Shown here in pieces: positions 1-13,300 of a stretch of 64,000 nt of DNA. The notes under the pieces were generated by a model. It did no database searches and was not told where the DNA came from. It was given only the letters and a program-made list of their open reading frames with translations. The position numbers and the translations under genes were made by a program. The DNA comes from Symbiodinium natans. Its lineage: Eukaryota; Sar; Dinophyceae; Suessiales; Symbiodiniaceae. The number at the start of each line of letters is the position of its first letter. Position 1 is the stretch's first letter. The DNA lies in assembly GCA_905221605.1 (NCBI GenBank), contig CAJNDS010001224.1, forward strand, positions 707,556 through 771,555. Direction: 5' to 3'.

Positions 1-1555
1 AGGGTTTAGGGGTTTTGAATTTAGGGTTCAGGCCTTTTTTGCCCGTCTAGCAGGGTTTAGGGTTTGGACTGGGCCTTTGCTCGAATCGCTCGTGGGAAGC
101 CAAGGCATGCTTGTCTCCCTTGGGAATTGTTTTTTTTTTATAAAAACCCAAGAGGATATTAAAAGTTGTATTTTTACTGAGGTTCTAAGGGGAGTATAGG
201 AGAGGTCTCTCCACTACCCTAGATGAAGGGACAGCCCTCGAAGAGTGAAAGTCTATGCCTCGATTATGGGCATAGAAGCTACTAAACTGTTTTTGAGGGG
301 GCCTAGTTGTATGAGTTATGACCCTTCAACCCTAAACTAAACCCTAAACCCTAGACCCTACACCCTAAGCCCGAAACCATAGTCTCGGTGTTTCACTTAT
401 CCGAAGGCAGCTGCAGCTACGGCCGCCCTTTGCGGATGGATTTTGGGTGGGGGGAAGGGGCGTACCTGTAAAAGGAATGGACTCTCTACGGCCAGAAGTC
501 CTGAAAGTATATCTCGTTCAGGATTTAAGGGGTTTAGGGTTGGGGGTTTAGGGTTGGGGGTTTAGGGTTGGGGGTTTGGAGTTTAGGGCTCCAAAACAAC
601 TCCTCTCAACCTCCATCTGACAAATGTCTCCAAGTTTAGGGTTGAGGGTTTAGAATGGCGCCTCCGTGGCCCGTGAGGGATGCGTCACCTGCAGATATGC
701 TGGCGGTTTAGGGTTTAGAGTTTGGGGTTTAGGCTTTAGGTGTACATTTTAAGAGGAGTGAGAAGGGAGAACTCAACCGTGGGGTGAAAGGGGTTTATGT
801 AGGGGTTTAGGGTTGAGAGTTACACCCTAAAACCTTGAGCTCTTAAATCTAAAGCCATGCTAAGCCACAACCCAGCAAAAAAAACCTTCAACACCCTTCA
901 ACTCAAGCCTTTTTTATGGGCCTCCAAATCGCTGGTTGAGGTGCAGGGTTTAGGGCTCTAGAGGTTTCGGGTTTAGGGCCAGGGTTCAGGCTTGTGAGGT
1001 TTCAGGGTCTCAGGGCCCCTGGACCCTTGCTACTTTGCCACGCAGAACAGCTGAGGTTCAGGACTTAGGGTTTCATGCCCCTTAACCCTAAACCCTAAAC
1101 CCTAAGCCCTGAACCCCAAACATCCCTAAACCATCACCCCCAAACCCCAAACCTTAAACCCCAAAGCACACTGTCATGTCAAGATTTGTTGCCTCCACCC
1201 TGAACCGCCGGGCCCCCCCAAACTCCCAATTTCCCCAACCCCGAGTCCGGCAGGGTGGTTTTCTATTAAGAATACATCGTGTAAAAAGACGTTGTGGCTT
1301 GAAAGCTTTTGCCTGTATCCGCCTTTGGCCAAAGAGGACAGCATTTTTCTTCTTCATATTGGGAAATAGGAAGGTATATATATATATCTATCTATGAACA
1401 TTGCATGTTAAATCTCTAGTTTCATCTTCATTTTGTATATACATAAAAAGATATGTGTATACTGTATATATATATATATATGCATATTATATCACTAAAA
1501 ATAGTGAACAAATGTGTATCGTACTCGCGTGCAGCAAAAGCAAGATTGCTTCTTC
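1..1555. other. Repeat-rich stretch without a supported gene
   Basis: It holds scattered single or short runs of TTTAGGG-like repeat, a 55-bp segment (146-205) repeated at 10010-10065, and AT microsatellites at 1372-1395 and 1462-1482. Open frames here are short and sit in repeats. Confidence 0.5.
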
Positions 1556-1697
1556 TTATCGAGAAGCATGTCCAGTATTCGGACCTTCTACATGCTGCGG
1601 CTTGCTATTTGCGATGAACTCATTCTTGAGCTCCTCATATACGTTCTTCTTAAGCCCTTCGAGAAGAGCAGCTCTCGTCGCTTCAATTCTCAAACAA
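1556..1697 (-). CDS. 3'-terminal exon of an unidentified gene
   Basis: An open frame of 46 codons ends in TAA at 1556-1558. The peptide is charged and helix-prone (it contains EATRAALLEGLKKNVYEEL). The exon starts directly after an inverted-repeat element that ends in CTACCAAG on the minus strand, so the element would supply the 3' splice site. A possible upstream exon around 1935-1985 ends in a consensus-like GTGAGT donor, but its phase does not fit simply. I do not recognise the family. Confidence 0.5.
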
Positions 1698-1915
1698 CTT
1701 GGTAGCCCAGTAACCATATTCTAACAAGGGCACCCTTTGCGGGGTTGGTGTTTTTATAAGGGAACCCAGAACCAAAAAACTGGCTGGTTCTTAGTAGGGA
1801 ATGAGGGAGTGAAGGCCCCATATATACCCTTTAAGGGATTATATAGGGCCCTCATTCCCCATTCCCTACTAAGAACCAAAAAACAAAGGGTAAAGGGTGC
1901 CACTGGGCTACCAAG
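1698..1915. mobile_element. Family A inverted-repeat element (introner-like MITE)
   Basis: The termini are CTTGGTAGCCCAGTAACC and its near-complement ending GGGCTACCAAG. A 4-bp target duplication ACAA lies at 1694-1697 and 1916-1919. The interior carries a second inverted pair (GAATGAGGG / CCCTCATTC). It has no coding capacity. Other copies lie at 16862, 17148, 20445 and 33418, and a partial copy near 30741. Confidence 0.75.
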
Positions 1916-3235
1916 ACAATGTAGGGTTACTCACAGCTACAAAGCAGAGAATGATTTTACCCCAAGGGCACTGGCGCCCAGATCGGGTTTTTTTGCCACC
2001 CGCCTAGCTGACCAGATCGGGGTTTAGGGTTTAGGGTTTAAGGTTTAGGGTTTAGGGTATATAAATTACAAAATGTCAGATTTGACGCTGGTGGCTTTTA
2101 TGCTTCAGTACGGTCTCAGAGTAGTTACTTAAGGGTAGATTACTTGGAGGCTCGCGGGTAGCAACACTTAGGCTACTTCTAGCCTACTTGTAGCAGGAGG
2201 ACATATTTCCCCCCCCCCCCCCCAAGCAGACCAGCCACACAGCAGAGGAACAACTTCGGCTCGTGAGGGTTTAGGGCTCAGGCCCTAAAACCTAAACCCT
2301 AAATCCGAAACCTTACAGTTTCTGACTGGGCCCAAGACGTGCCAGTGCAGGCCTGAGACTTTCACCTCGGCTTTGTGTGCCAGTTGGGTATAGGGTTCAG
2401 GGTGCGGGTTTAGGGTTTAGGGTTCAGGCTCAAGGGTTTATTTTGTTTTAACAGTCTAAGCTCTGAATCCGCGAACCCCTTTCATAGCGTTTCGGGCATT
2501 GGTGTTTAGGGGTTGCCCCCTTATACTGAGGTGGATTCGGGGCTTTAAGAAGTACATGTCCATGCTCCAAGTAGCTTGCAAGAAACCCTAACCCTAAACC
2601 CCAAACCCTAAACCCTTGCTTGCAAAAAGGGTGTCGAAGCTCCCAAGATTCCTTTGTCCAAGGTGCCCTGACATGTGTTTAGAGTGTAGGGTTCCGGGGG
2701 GGGGGGGGGGGTTGCGCACATAGTTGAAGGGCTGCCCCCTTAATTCCCCCATTTTAATATGCGTTTAGGGCGTAGGGTTCACGGAGTTGAAGGGCTGTTG
2801 CTTAAGAATTGTGCAGGAGGGTCGGAGGGGAGGGGGGGGGGGGGGGGTGGGGGGGCTCTCTGGCTCTTTGCGTCACCGATTGGTTTTTCTGCCACAGGTT
2901 GTTCGGCTCTTTCAGGAGGGAATCTGAGTCGCCCAGAGACCCCAAAAAAAGAAACTATACGATGCTACTTCATATCCCTGCTGCGGTAAGTGCCTAACAT
3001 TTCCTAAACCTTCAACTCAAAATCTGAAGCCCTCAGGCTTGGTTTTGAATTCCTTACGTAACACCAGTCCCTCCACCTTCAACTCGACATCTTATACTAA
3101 GTCTTACACGCTATGACTTGGTTAGAGTTCCTTAACACCATCCCAGTGTGCGGATTCAGAGCTTAGACTGTTAAAACAAAATAAACCCTAAAGCTTAAAC
3201 CCTAAACCCCAATGCCCGAAAGGCTATGAAAGGGG

Positions 3236-3375
3236 GAGAATATTCAGCTTCGAAGCAGACAGGCAGAACTTGTCGGCGGGATAGGCCTGGGATGGAGCGC
3301 TCGGGTGCTTGGAGGAGCGAAAAACTTGACGACCACACACGAGGCTGTGAACGACTGAGCCTGGGCCTTCTCGAA
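3236..3375 (-). CDS. Candidate exon(s), unidentified gene
   Basis: On the minus strand a GC3-rich frame begins FEKAQAQSFTASC, and after an AG a second frame reads AYPADKFCLSASKLN. Both look coding, but they are in different frames about 47 bp apart, which implies a very short intron or a missed element. The stretch lies downstream of the last recognised beta-amylase exon on the same strand; no similarity to the GH14 C-terminus was evident. Confidence 0.3.
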
Positions 3376-3600
3376 CTTTATGGGAGACTTTAGGGCTTAG
3401 AGTTTATAGGGTTTAGGGTTTAGGGTTTAGGGAGGCCTTTGGTTTAGGGTTTCTGCTCCAGGGTTAGGGTTGCTGGGGCGTGGGATCAGAGTCTGGACAA
3501 GTCCGGCTAGGTACAAACAGCAAACACCAACCCCAAAGCAGCAACCAGTAACCGACCAATCAATCACAAGGCACTCATGGCCTGGCCCATTTATGCATTT

Positions 3601-3765
3601 GGACCCAGGCCCTGCAACCCTAAACCCTAAACTCCTAAACTCTAAACCGTAAACCCTATATAAACCCTAAACCCTAAACCCCAACCCTAAACCCTAAACC
3701 CTAAACCCTAAACCCCAACCCTAAACCCTAAACCCTAAACCCTAAACCCTAAAACCCCAACCCTA
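3601..3765. repeat. Interstitial telomere-like array (CCCTAAA)n
   Basis: A long array of CCCTAAA units with scattered CCCCAA and CGTAAA variants. Variant units mixed with exact ones are typical of interstitial, not terminal, telomeric DNA. Confidence 0.9.
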
Positions 3766-4299
3766 CTGTCAACCCCTTGGGAAAGCCCTCTCCTAACCCT
3801 GTGCATCCCTCAACTTTAATCCCGTATCCCCCCCGCTCCCCCCAACAAAAGAAGAATACATCATATATATATATATATATATGAAAATGTACATAATACA
3901 TATATATGTATACACATAAGCTTCCTCATAAAAGGGCAATGTGTCGGAATACTATATTTTACTTTCTGGCGGTTCCTAAGCAGATCGCAGTACTCGGCTT
4001 CTCGGGGCTGTCTCCGTCTGAGCAGCTGAGCCCTGTGAACCCTCGCGCTTCATCGGGACCAACCAGCGGTTTAGGGTTTAGGGTTCGGGGTTTGGGGTTT
4101 AGGTAGGCATCCATCATCGGCTTCGGGCTTATAAGGTTTAGGGGAAGGCCCTGCGTGCATTTTTCGTGGTAGAGTTCCGAAGTTAAGGGGATGTTGGGCT
4201 CCCGGCACTAAACCCTAAACCCTAAACCCTAAACCCGTTATCGTAAACCCTAAACCCTAAACCCTTTCTCCTAACCCCCCTAAACCCTAAACCCTATAC

Positions 4300-4379
4300 C
4301 GAGGCCCGGGCGCCGCCGGCTCGCTCGATGGCCTGCTGCGCCTGCTTCAGCACGTCCTTGCCTCGGGCGCGCGCAAGGT
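4300..4379 (-). CDS. Probable beta-amylase exon after HGRVP
   Basis: Two bases plus twenty-six codons (LARARGKDVLKQAQQAIERA...), bounded by AAGTAG| and TCG|GTATAG. The starting phase fits the preceding exon exactly (G + AC = Asp), and the family has HGxxVLxxAxxxF at this point. No later GH14 segment (GIHWxY, FTCLEM) was found downstream. Confidence 0.55.
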
Positions 4380-7300
4380 CTACTTAGAGGTAAGTGGGTC
4401 GTCGTAAGTAGGGCTTAGGGTTTAGGGTTTAGGGTTTAGGATTTAGGGTTTAGGGTTTAGGGTTTAGGCAGTACCATCAATCTGAGCTCCAAGCGTGTGC
4501 ACCTCCACGTCCCTACTCGTAATGGGAAAACGGCAAGAAATCTTCAGGTTTAGGGTTACAAGTAGGGTAACTCTACATAAAACCCTGTTTAGGGTACTTA
4601 TTACCCTACTTATAATCACCCATGAACCTCCAAGTCGCAGATTGAGGAGACGTTGCCGCATGTAATTAAGTATGCATGCATGCGTCGACTTGCTTATATC
4701 GAACTTAACATGTACATGTGCACCATCTCTTTGCACATACGTGTGTACTGAAATTATGTATGTATACATACTCTTTTCTGCATACATGTGAGTTCGTGCA
4801 TGTATGCCACCATGCACATGTATAGGTCGATGTCTATGATTCTGCTCTTTTTATGCCTACATCTGTGTCCGCGTCTGTACGTATGGCCTGCATATCGAAT
4901 ACTCAGATGTACTATCTTTTTCCACCATCTTGATACGGCGCTACCAGGCACCCGGCCGTGGCGAAGGAGCACCGACGAGTACCACTCGAGGAAGGTCTGC
5001 CCCCACCCCCCACCCCGGCTGCAGTAGTTCTCAGGGTCTGGCGCTGTGGGTTCAGGGTGAAGGTTTTAGGTTTTAGGACCCTAAACCCTAAAGCCTAACT
5101 TGGGGGCTTTAGGGGCGTTTGGGTTTTCGGGGTCTGGGGGGGGGGGGGGGCAGGGCGAGTGGGCGTCTTTACGGGTTCACAGACAACTCTATCGGGCTTT
5201 CAGTTAAATAAAGGTTATCAAAGGTGCAAGTCTCGGAAGGTTTAGGGTTTGGGGTGTAGGGGTTTAGGGTGTTTTAGGTTGCAGTTTAGGGTTTAGGGCT
5301 TATTGTTGGGGATGGGGTGCGGCGACCTAGCAAACCGCAAAAATAGATGCCAAGCCGGAGACTGGTTACAATGGTTACAAAGGAACCTGGAACCCCTCAA
5401 ATGCTTCGTAGAAAGCCCTTGAAGCCCCAAGCCGTGTTGTTGTTGCTTTCAACTCTCAACCCAAACACCCCCCCCCCCCCGGTTTAGCCCCTTTGTTGCC
5501 CCACAACCCTACCCTAAACCTCAACCCTTTTCGCATCTGAAATCAACCCTACACTAAGCCCTAGACCCCCGTATCAACCCTAAACCCTCAACCCCTCGAC
5601 CCTAAACCCGAAACCCTAAGCCCTAAACCGAAGAAACCCTAAACCCCAAACCCAAAACCCAATCAACCCCAAACCCCGTAAACCCCCTAAACCCTCAACC
5701 CACTCAACCCCAAACCGTAAACCCCCTAAACCCTCAACCCACTCAACCCCAAACCCTAAACCCAATAAACGCCTAAACCCTAAACCCTAAACCCCAAACC
5801 CTAAACGCCTAAACCCTAAACCCCTCCAACCCGCGCACCTTGCCGGCCCCGCTTCGGAACTCGAAGCCCGGTGCCTTGAAGATGGGGATGTCGTCTGGCC
5901 TCGGGATTTTTGCTGCGTGAAAGAAGGGTAGGGTTTAGGGTTTAGGGTTTGGAGTTTGGGGTTTGGGGTTTAAGGTTGGGGTTTAGGGTTTGGGGTTTAG
6001 GGTTTAGGGTTTAGGGTTTAGGGTTTGGGGTTTGGGGTTTGGGGCTTAGGGTTTGGGGTTTAGGGTTTGGGGTTGGGGTTTAGGGTTTAGGGTTTAGGGT
6101 TTGGGGTTTAGGGTTTGGGGTTTAGGGTTTAGGGTTTAGGGTTTGGGGCTTGGTAATAACTTTCTGCTGAAGATGTGGAGGGTTCGGCTTTCCAGGGCTT
6201 TTGAGTCGCGTTGAGGGCTTGTAGCGTGTAGGGCCTAGGACCTTTGGGGCATAGGGTTCTAGCTTGCCTTGCTGTTTTGTAAAGCGGAGATGGGAGATTT
6301 GGTTCAGGATGATCGGAGTCTTGTTCATGTTCTCGATTTCAGGTATGGGGCTCCGAATCAAAATAGGGATCCCCAGAAACGACGGCAATTTAACTAGGAA
6401 CTGACCACACGTCGAGGATTTTGCTTCCGACCAGCTTGGGCCGGATTAGGTTTCCGACGGGCTTCATGCTTCCGAGAGTGGTTTGGCTGGCTTAGGGCTT
6501 AGGATTTGGAAATCTAGGGTTTAGGGTTGGAAGATGACCAAAGAACGACTTCTGCCGTTACCTCGATTGTGTAAAGGGTCTGCGCTCAACATCTAGACCT
6601 CTAAACCCATGGCTCCGTAAACCCTAAACCCTAAACCCTAAACGTCAATCTCACCCCTTACCAGGATGGGCGACCGGGCCTTGGGCTCTCCCACAATCAA
6701 CCCCAAAAAGAGGCCTTTGAGGGACGAGAAAGGGATGCCACCCAGACACGTGGAAGGTGCGCGGGAGAGTGAGCCAATCGCATGGCAACATGATGTGCCA
6801 GCAACCCCAACACTTCTCAAAGAGAAAACCAGCCCCCAACCCTGAAGCCTTTTGAGCTCCAGCCCTTTCATGGGTAGCTATCAGTAGGATTACAAGTATG
6901 GTAACTCTACTTTTAGTTAGAGTACCCGCAACTCTACGCTGAACTGCGCAAATGAACCTCCAGGCAACCCTTCTGGCACCCTACACCCTAACCCCTAAAC
7001 CCAGAAAACAAGTACACCCCTAAACCCCTAAACCCCAAACTCCAAACCCCCCAACCCTAAACCCTCAACCTTCAACCTCTAAACCCTAAACCATCAAGCT
7101 GGGGGGTCCCCGCATCGCATTCTGGTCCTCCGGGAGCGACTTTGGCGGGTCGGTCATTCCGGCCTCGTCCTCGGCTGAGGGCTGCGATGCGCTTGTGAGG
7201 GTTTTTTCGCTCCCGCATAGCTGAGTGTTTAGGGTTTAGGGTTTAGGGTTTAGGGTTTGGAATTTGGGTTTAGAATTTGGGGTTTGGTGTTTAGGGTTTA

Positions 7301-10300
7301 GGGCTTGGGGTTTAGGATTTAGGGTTTGGGGTGTAGGGTTTAGGGAGAGTAGTTCCATGGTCCATGAAAATGGGCCCTATTTACCCTCATAAAACCAAGG
7401 GCCCATGCATCCGAGCCCTTTAGAAGAGGTCAGGGGCCATCGTATGTAGCTACCTTGAGAGCCCTTTTTCCCCGTGACCCTAGGGATGATTTTGTTGAAC
7501 CTATATAGAATTCAAGACAAATCAACAGGCAAGTATGTGGTACCTAATTCCCTCATTCCATACTAAGGACCAGCAAGTCAAGAAGGAAAAAAGGGGCGGG
7601 GTGGCTAGGCAAACACGGTTTTGGCAACCCTTCGGGCGCTGAGGGTATAAAGTTTAGGGTGTCGGGTGTAGGGCGGACGCCATGCCGTTCATGCTCCGCG
7701 AGAGCTGCAGGCAAGGTGAAGACTCTCAATCCCCGCCTCCTTCATCAACTAGGCTGGCCCTTCAAGCGCGCTGACAATATGTTCCAATACAATAAGGGTA
7801 CTCTGAAACCAATAATGGTTTAGGGTTTAAAAAGGGCGTTTTGCCACCTGCCTACGCTTTAAGCTTTAGGGCAGGGTTATCAGCTAAACTCCACCTTCTA
7901 CCTCGGAAAGCAACCCATCGACCTTGAGCATCTGCATCATGCCCTTGTCGTAGGCCATGACAATCCCCACGCCTGGCCAGTTCCAGCCATTCGACCTCAT
8001 CACGGGCCCGGGATAGAGATCCTAGCGGAGCTCCCGACACCTTCTGATGATTCTACAACCCTAAACCGTTAAACCCTAAACCCTAAACCCTAAACCCCGA
8101 ACCTGTCCCACCATGCACCTTGCACATGGGGCGCTGGCCTTTTCTTGGCGCTTCAATTTTGGAAGCATGGGCTGAGGACGGCGCCAGCATATCTGAATAG
8201 ACTCTCGGAGGTACAAGGAATGGTGAGCCCCACCCCCCCCCCCCCTCCGCTCCCAGCGTAGTGCATTCCTTCTAGCCTACTTGGAGGTTCATGGGTAGTC
8301 ATCTGCAGCGTTAGAAGTACACCAAGTACGACTTAAAAGCAAGAATACCAGACTTCCAACCCCATACGTAAAACTACCTCGGAACGTCCAAGCAGGCCCC
8401 CGCCGGCTAGGGTGCCGGGCATGAGGTAGGATGGATACCGCAGCTCGCCGCACGGGCCCATTCCAACCTGACACCAGCTACTTGGAGGCTCTTGCGGCGT
8501 AGGAAGTCGACGTAGCATCGCCTAGAGACCCTAGAATCATCCCCAGAACCCAACCTGCTAACCCTAAACCCTAAACCCTAAACCCCAAACCCTAAATCCT
8601 AAACCCTAAACCCTAAACCCTACCAAGCTCAAAGGGCTTCCAAGTCGCCAATTTAATTTTGGTCCAACAGCAAAGGGAAGGGCGGGGGCATCCCAATGAT
8701 GCCCTAAACTTCCCTAACCTTCCCTACATCACATACCTCTCCCCCCCGCCCACATTTTAGGGTTTTTAGGGTTTAGGGTTGAGGGTTTTTAGGGTTCGGG
8801 GTTTGGGGTTTGAGGTTGAGGGTTTTAGGGTTTGGGGTTTAGGGAGACCTCCCCGCCACCTTTAGGGTTTAGGGTTGAGGGTTTTTTTTTGCCACCCGAC
8901 TAGCCACGGCATTGAGGTTCTTTGGGGTTTAGGGTTTGGGGTTTAGGGTTGAGGGTTTTAGGGTTTGGGGTTTTAGGGTTTAGGGTTTAGGGAGGCCCCA
9001 ATGAGTTTGCAGGTTTTGCGCCCTTGAGCATTGAGCATCCATGGCATCTTATGGAAGTACGGTACCTTCTAAACTGTTCTTGGCGATGCCACTCGTATGG
9101 CCCCCTCTAAATCGCCAATGCAGTGAACAGACCCTGAACCCTAAACCCTAAACCCTAAACCCTGTAATGGACTCCCGAAAAGTAGGGACTATTCTGGGCT
9201 CCTACAAGAAGGATGAGCGCATGGTAGAGTACAGAGCCAGTCTTCGGAATGGTTCTATGTGCCCTGAAAAGGGTTGTAAGTAGAGTTGCCATACTTATAA
9301 CCCTACCAAGAACTACCCATGAACCTCCGTGCAAACGCTAAACCCAAAATCCGAAATCGTGTGGGACGCAGGGGCTGGCCTGGAGCTCGCAAATCGTGGA
9401 ACCGACGTGCATGCCCATGGCTTTCAGGAACGCGACCATGTAGTCCTGCCAGCTACGGGGGTTTGAAGGTTGGTTTAGTTTCTTTCTGCCGCCCGGCTAG
9501 CCAAGCACCACGGGGCAACTGCAGAGAGGACACTGCACTTCAGAGCCCCAACTTTACGACTGGATTTAGGTTTTGGGTTTGGGGCCTAGGCCCCGTCAAA
9601 CTCTGTCAAATGAGATGCCTTGAAAAAGGTTCCTTTGACCCCAAATGGGAACGTGAGAAGGACCTCCCCAGGGCCCCTGCCTAGTCTGTCAATCTAACAA
9701 GAGGGCCTTTCATCCAAGGACTACGGACGTAACGGATTCAGGACCCAGAGAGTCAGAGAGCCAAACATCCCTTAATCAAGGAATGTTCCTTTGAGGGATT
9801 CTTGTTCTGATGTAAGCTATATCAGATGAAGTAAAGGGTAGTAGGCTCTCTGGATATCTGCATGGATGTTAGTACTTTCGGCCCACTAGCCGTATGTTGC
9901 ATGTTAGACTCTACACTGCGCGGGAAGTGGGAAGGCCGCTGTCCGATCCATATGTCTCGTGACATGTCTACCGCTGGCGATTTTGGCAGCTGGCGACTTT
10001 TACCTAGGGAACCCAAGAGGATATTAAAAATATGAGTTTTATGAAGGTTCTAAGGGGAGTATAGTTCTGGGATTTTAATTCCTAAGGGGGATATATGGAA
10101 TCTGGAACTCATGTTGGGCAAAAGGTACCACTGGGTGACCAAGCCCTGACACAACAGCCTTGCCTGGTAGCACTGCAATGCTGTGCGCGTGCCCCCAGAT
10201 GCTGTCGGAAAGATCTGCTGCTTATCCGCAGAGAGGGAGAGGCAGTCCTGTAACGGCAGGGTGGGTCTGCTGTGGGATCATTCGGAGTTGTAGTCCTTCT

Positions 10301-13300
10301 ACCTGATACTATTTCAACCTCCTTCTCCTCGGCTTTATCTCGGGCGGGAGGCTTGAGGTATAATAAGGATGGATAGTAGATAGATAGATCCATAGACAGA
10401 TGAACACATTCCGAACACATAGAAGAAGTTGTAAGGCACATAACGTAGAGGTACGTACATACACTGTCTATGCATATATACACATGGATGTGTCGCATCT
10501 CCCAGCTACTGTAGATACGGTAGACAACGTAGAATCAAAGTAGATGCTAGACTAGCAGATGTAGCAGACATACATCTAATTATAAATATGCATATAGCAA
10601 ATAAACACGGAAACACACACACACAGATATATATATATATATATGCACATATACATATTTGATATATTATATATACATCGACCCCCTTGCCCGAAAACAA
10701 AAAAAGTGCTTTCGGGTTCGGGGTAGACATTGAGTTTTTTTGATGACAGGGTTTCGGATGCAGTGTCTTGGATGAGTTTTTACCTTTGGGGTGTGAGGTT
10801 CCCTTGAAGCGCCGGTTCTGCCGAAAGGCCTCGGACGTGACGCCCCACTTGCCTGAGCTTGGGAGGATTTAGGCATTGAGTTCTGGGTGTTTAGGGTCTA
10901 TAGGGTTCAGGGTCTAGTGTTTAGAGTTGTTTTTTTGGCCACCCGCACTTTAGGTCCCTGGGGTGGATTTAGGTCCTACAAAAACTGAAAATTCCCAAAG
11001 GCTTGGAAGGCCCAAAAAGGCATTAGGGCCCGCAGATCTTTAAAGTGTCTCGGCCCCGGAACCACTTTGTGTTGCAGGTAGGTCTTCGAATTTGGGCTGG
11101 CCCACGCCGTTCTAGGCACCCCGCGCAAGCTTTGCCTGCAAACGCCCTGCATACCGCCCGGCCCCTGCCTTTCTGCGAACCCCTAAAGCCCTTTGCAAGA
11201 GGCACCCTAAACCCTAAACCCTAAACCCCAAACCCTAAACCCTGATGTCCCTCAACCTTCGGGCCCTAGACCCCGAGCCCCTTCTTAGGGCGAAGATGCT
11301 TTTGTAGAGGAAGGCCTCCAGCTCATTCTAACCCTAAACCCTAAACCCTAAACACTAAACCCTAAACCCTAAACCCTAAACCCTTTGGGGGCGAAGATGC
11401 TTTTGTAGAGGAAGCCTCCAGCTTTCGCCTTCTTCAGACACCACTCCTGCGGTCTCTGAGGGTCTCAAGGTACGCCCCCCCCTCCCGCCCTCGTCGTTGA
11501 GGGAGGGTTTAGGGTGTAGGGTTTAGGGTTTAGGGTTTCGGGTTTGGGGTTTGGGGTTTGGGGTTTGGGGTTTGGGGTTTGGGGTTCAGGGTTCAGGGTT
11601 CAGGGTTCAGGGTTCAGGGTTAGAATCGTGCCATCGGCAAAAGGGGCCCTGCTACCTTAGGACCTTTCCTTATCTTACGGCCGCCATGTGCGAGCTCATC
11701 AAAAATCCACACCTGCCGCGGTTGTTTATTGTGCTTTCAGATTCCCAAGCTTGCTTGCCCCTAACCCTAAACCCTAAACTCTCTAAACTTTGGAGGCACA
11801 TCTCGATGAGGCTTTGAGGACTGACCTGTACTTGGAGGCTTCTGGGTAAAAAGTTATTCTGACTACGCTTCTAGCAACGCAAAAACCAGGGTCGGAGAGG
11901 GAGCTTTATTTGTTCAAGGGTTCTTAGGCAAGTAATACTTCGCATGAACCTCCAAGTATGCTCAGCATCCCAGAGGGGGTATATTTTTTGAAGGTTCTAC
12001 GGCAATCTGATGGAACCATTGGGTTACGAAGAACCGAAACAAGTGATGCGGCAGGTGCTAGGGTTTATAGGGTTTAGGGTTTAGGGTGCCCTAAACCCTA
12101 AACCTTAAACCCTAATCCCGAAGTCCCCTTTCTTTCCCTCCAACCCGCCCGCCGGCAGCGGGTAGCTGACGGTGTCGCCCACGTTGCCACCGCACTGGCG
12201 AAAGTCAGGGTTTAGGGTTTAGGGTTTGGGGTTTAGGGTTTAGGATTTAGGGAAATGATTTACCCAGGGACTCCAATGCCCCTTAATCAAGGAATATTCC
12301 TTAAATTATAGTGCGGTTCCTTATATGGTTTAAGGAGTATTCCTAAAATAAGGGGTACTGCAGTCTCCGGGTAGGCTTCATAAAGGCTAGTGTCTTATAG
12401 CACAGCAGATTTGTAGTTCTTGCAGCCAACGCGTCCCGGCCTCCCTGCATGTGATCACCAAATTGCCGTATATCGTTTATTGGAGCAAGCCAACTGTTGG
12501 CGAATAGACCCGGCTTGCTACTACTGTTGCAAGCCGAATGCTGCGTGTGCGTGCGCTTCGCAGCAACATGCCATTGCGCAGAGATCGTCAGTCACCCCAC
12601 ATCGACTGTGTCTGACCAACAACACTCATGTATGCCAATCAACCATCTTCTGAGAGGGGCAACTACCCAACCCTAAACCCCGAACCCTGAACCCTAAACC
12701 CTAAGCCCTAAACCCTAAACCCTCTACCTCCACCCCTGCCTGGTGGAAGGACATCACTGCCTGCGTCAAGAGACTCTGAGTTCGGGATTGTTTTCCCAGA
12801 GAGCCCTTGAAACCCCTTTCGGAATATACCTTGAACTATAGAGGGAAAATTTTAGCATGGTCTAAGGATAATCCTTGAACTACAAGAACTGGCCAGTTCT
12901 CGAAATTATGGTCCCTTTTTGGTTCCCGAAATATTAGGGCCGCCTTGTAATGGTGACACCAAAAGGGACCAGAGGTATTTTCCCGGATTCAGGGGCATTG
13001 GGCTCTTTGGGTACCCTTTCATTTACTGACTTAATGCAGCTTACCAGGGCCTAGTCCCTAGAAAAGGGATGGATGGCACTACTGGGCGTGCGCGAAAGCC
13101 AGCCGCCCGGCCCTTAGAGCCTTCCTCAAAGCCTAGAAAGCCAGCGTGGAAAAGATCGCTGCCAAGAAACCCAGACTCCCGGAATAGCCCTAAACCCTAG
13201 ACCCTAAACCCTAAACCCCAAGGGTGAAACCTTTAGGGGTACAAGGTGGAGGAGTCGCCGGGTTTAGGGCTTCGGGCGTTTAGGGTTGACTTGCCTGAGA

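Noticed and set aside
4478-4525. Minus-strand exon reading DVEVHTLGAQIDG
   Set aside because: It is open and splice-like, but the phase of the exons on either side (4945 and 4379) joins directly without it.
8104-8228. Plus-strand exon ending GTGAGC (..GAGLFLALQFWKHGLRT)
   Set aside because: It lies within a beta-amylase intron on the other strand and has no homology; it may still be real but is weaker than the neighbouring GH14 exons.
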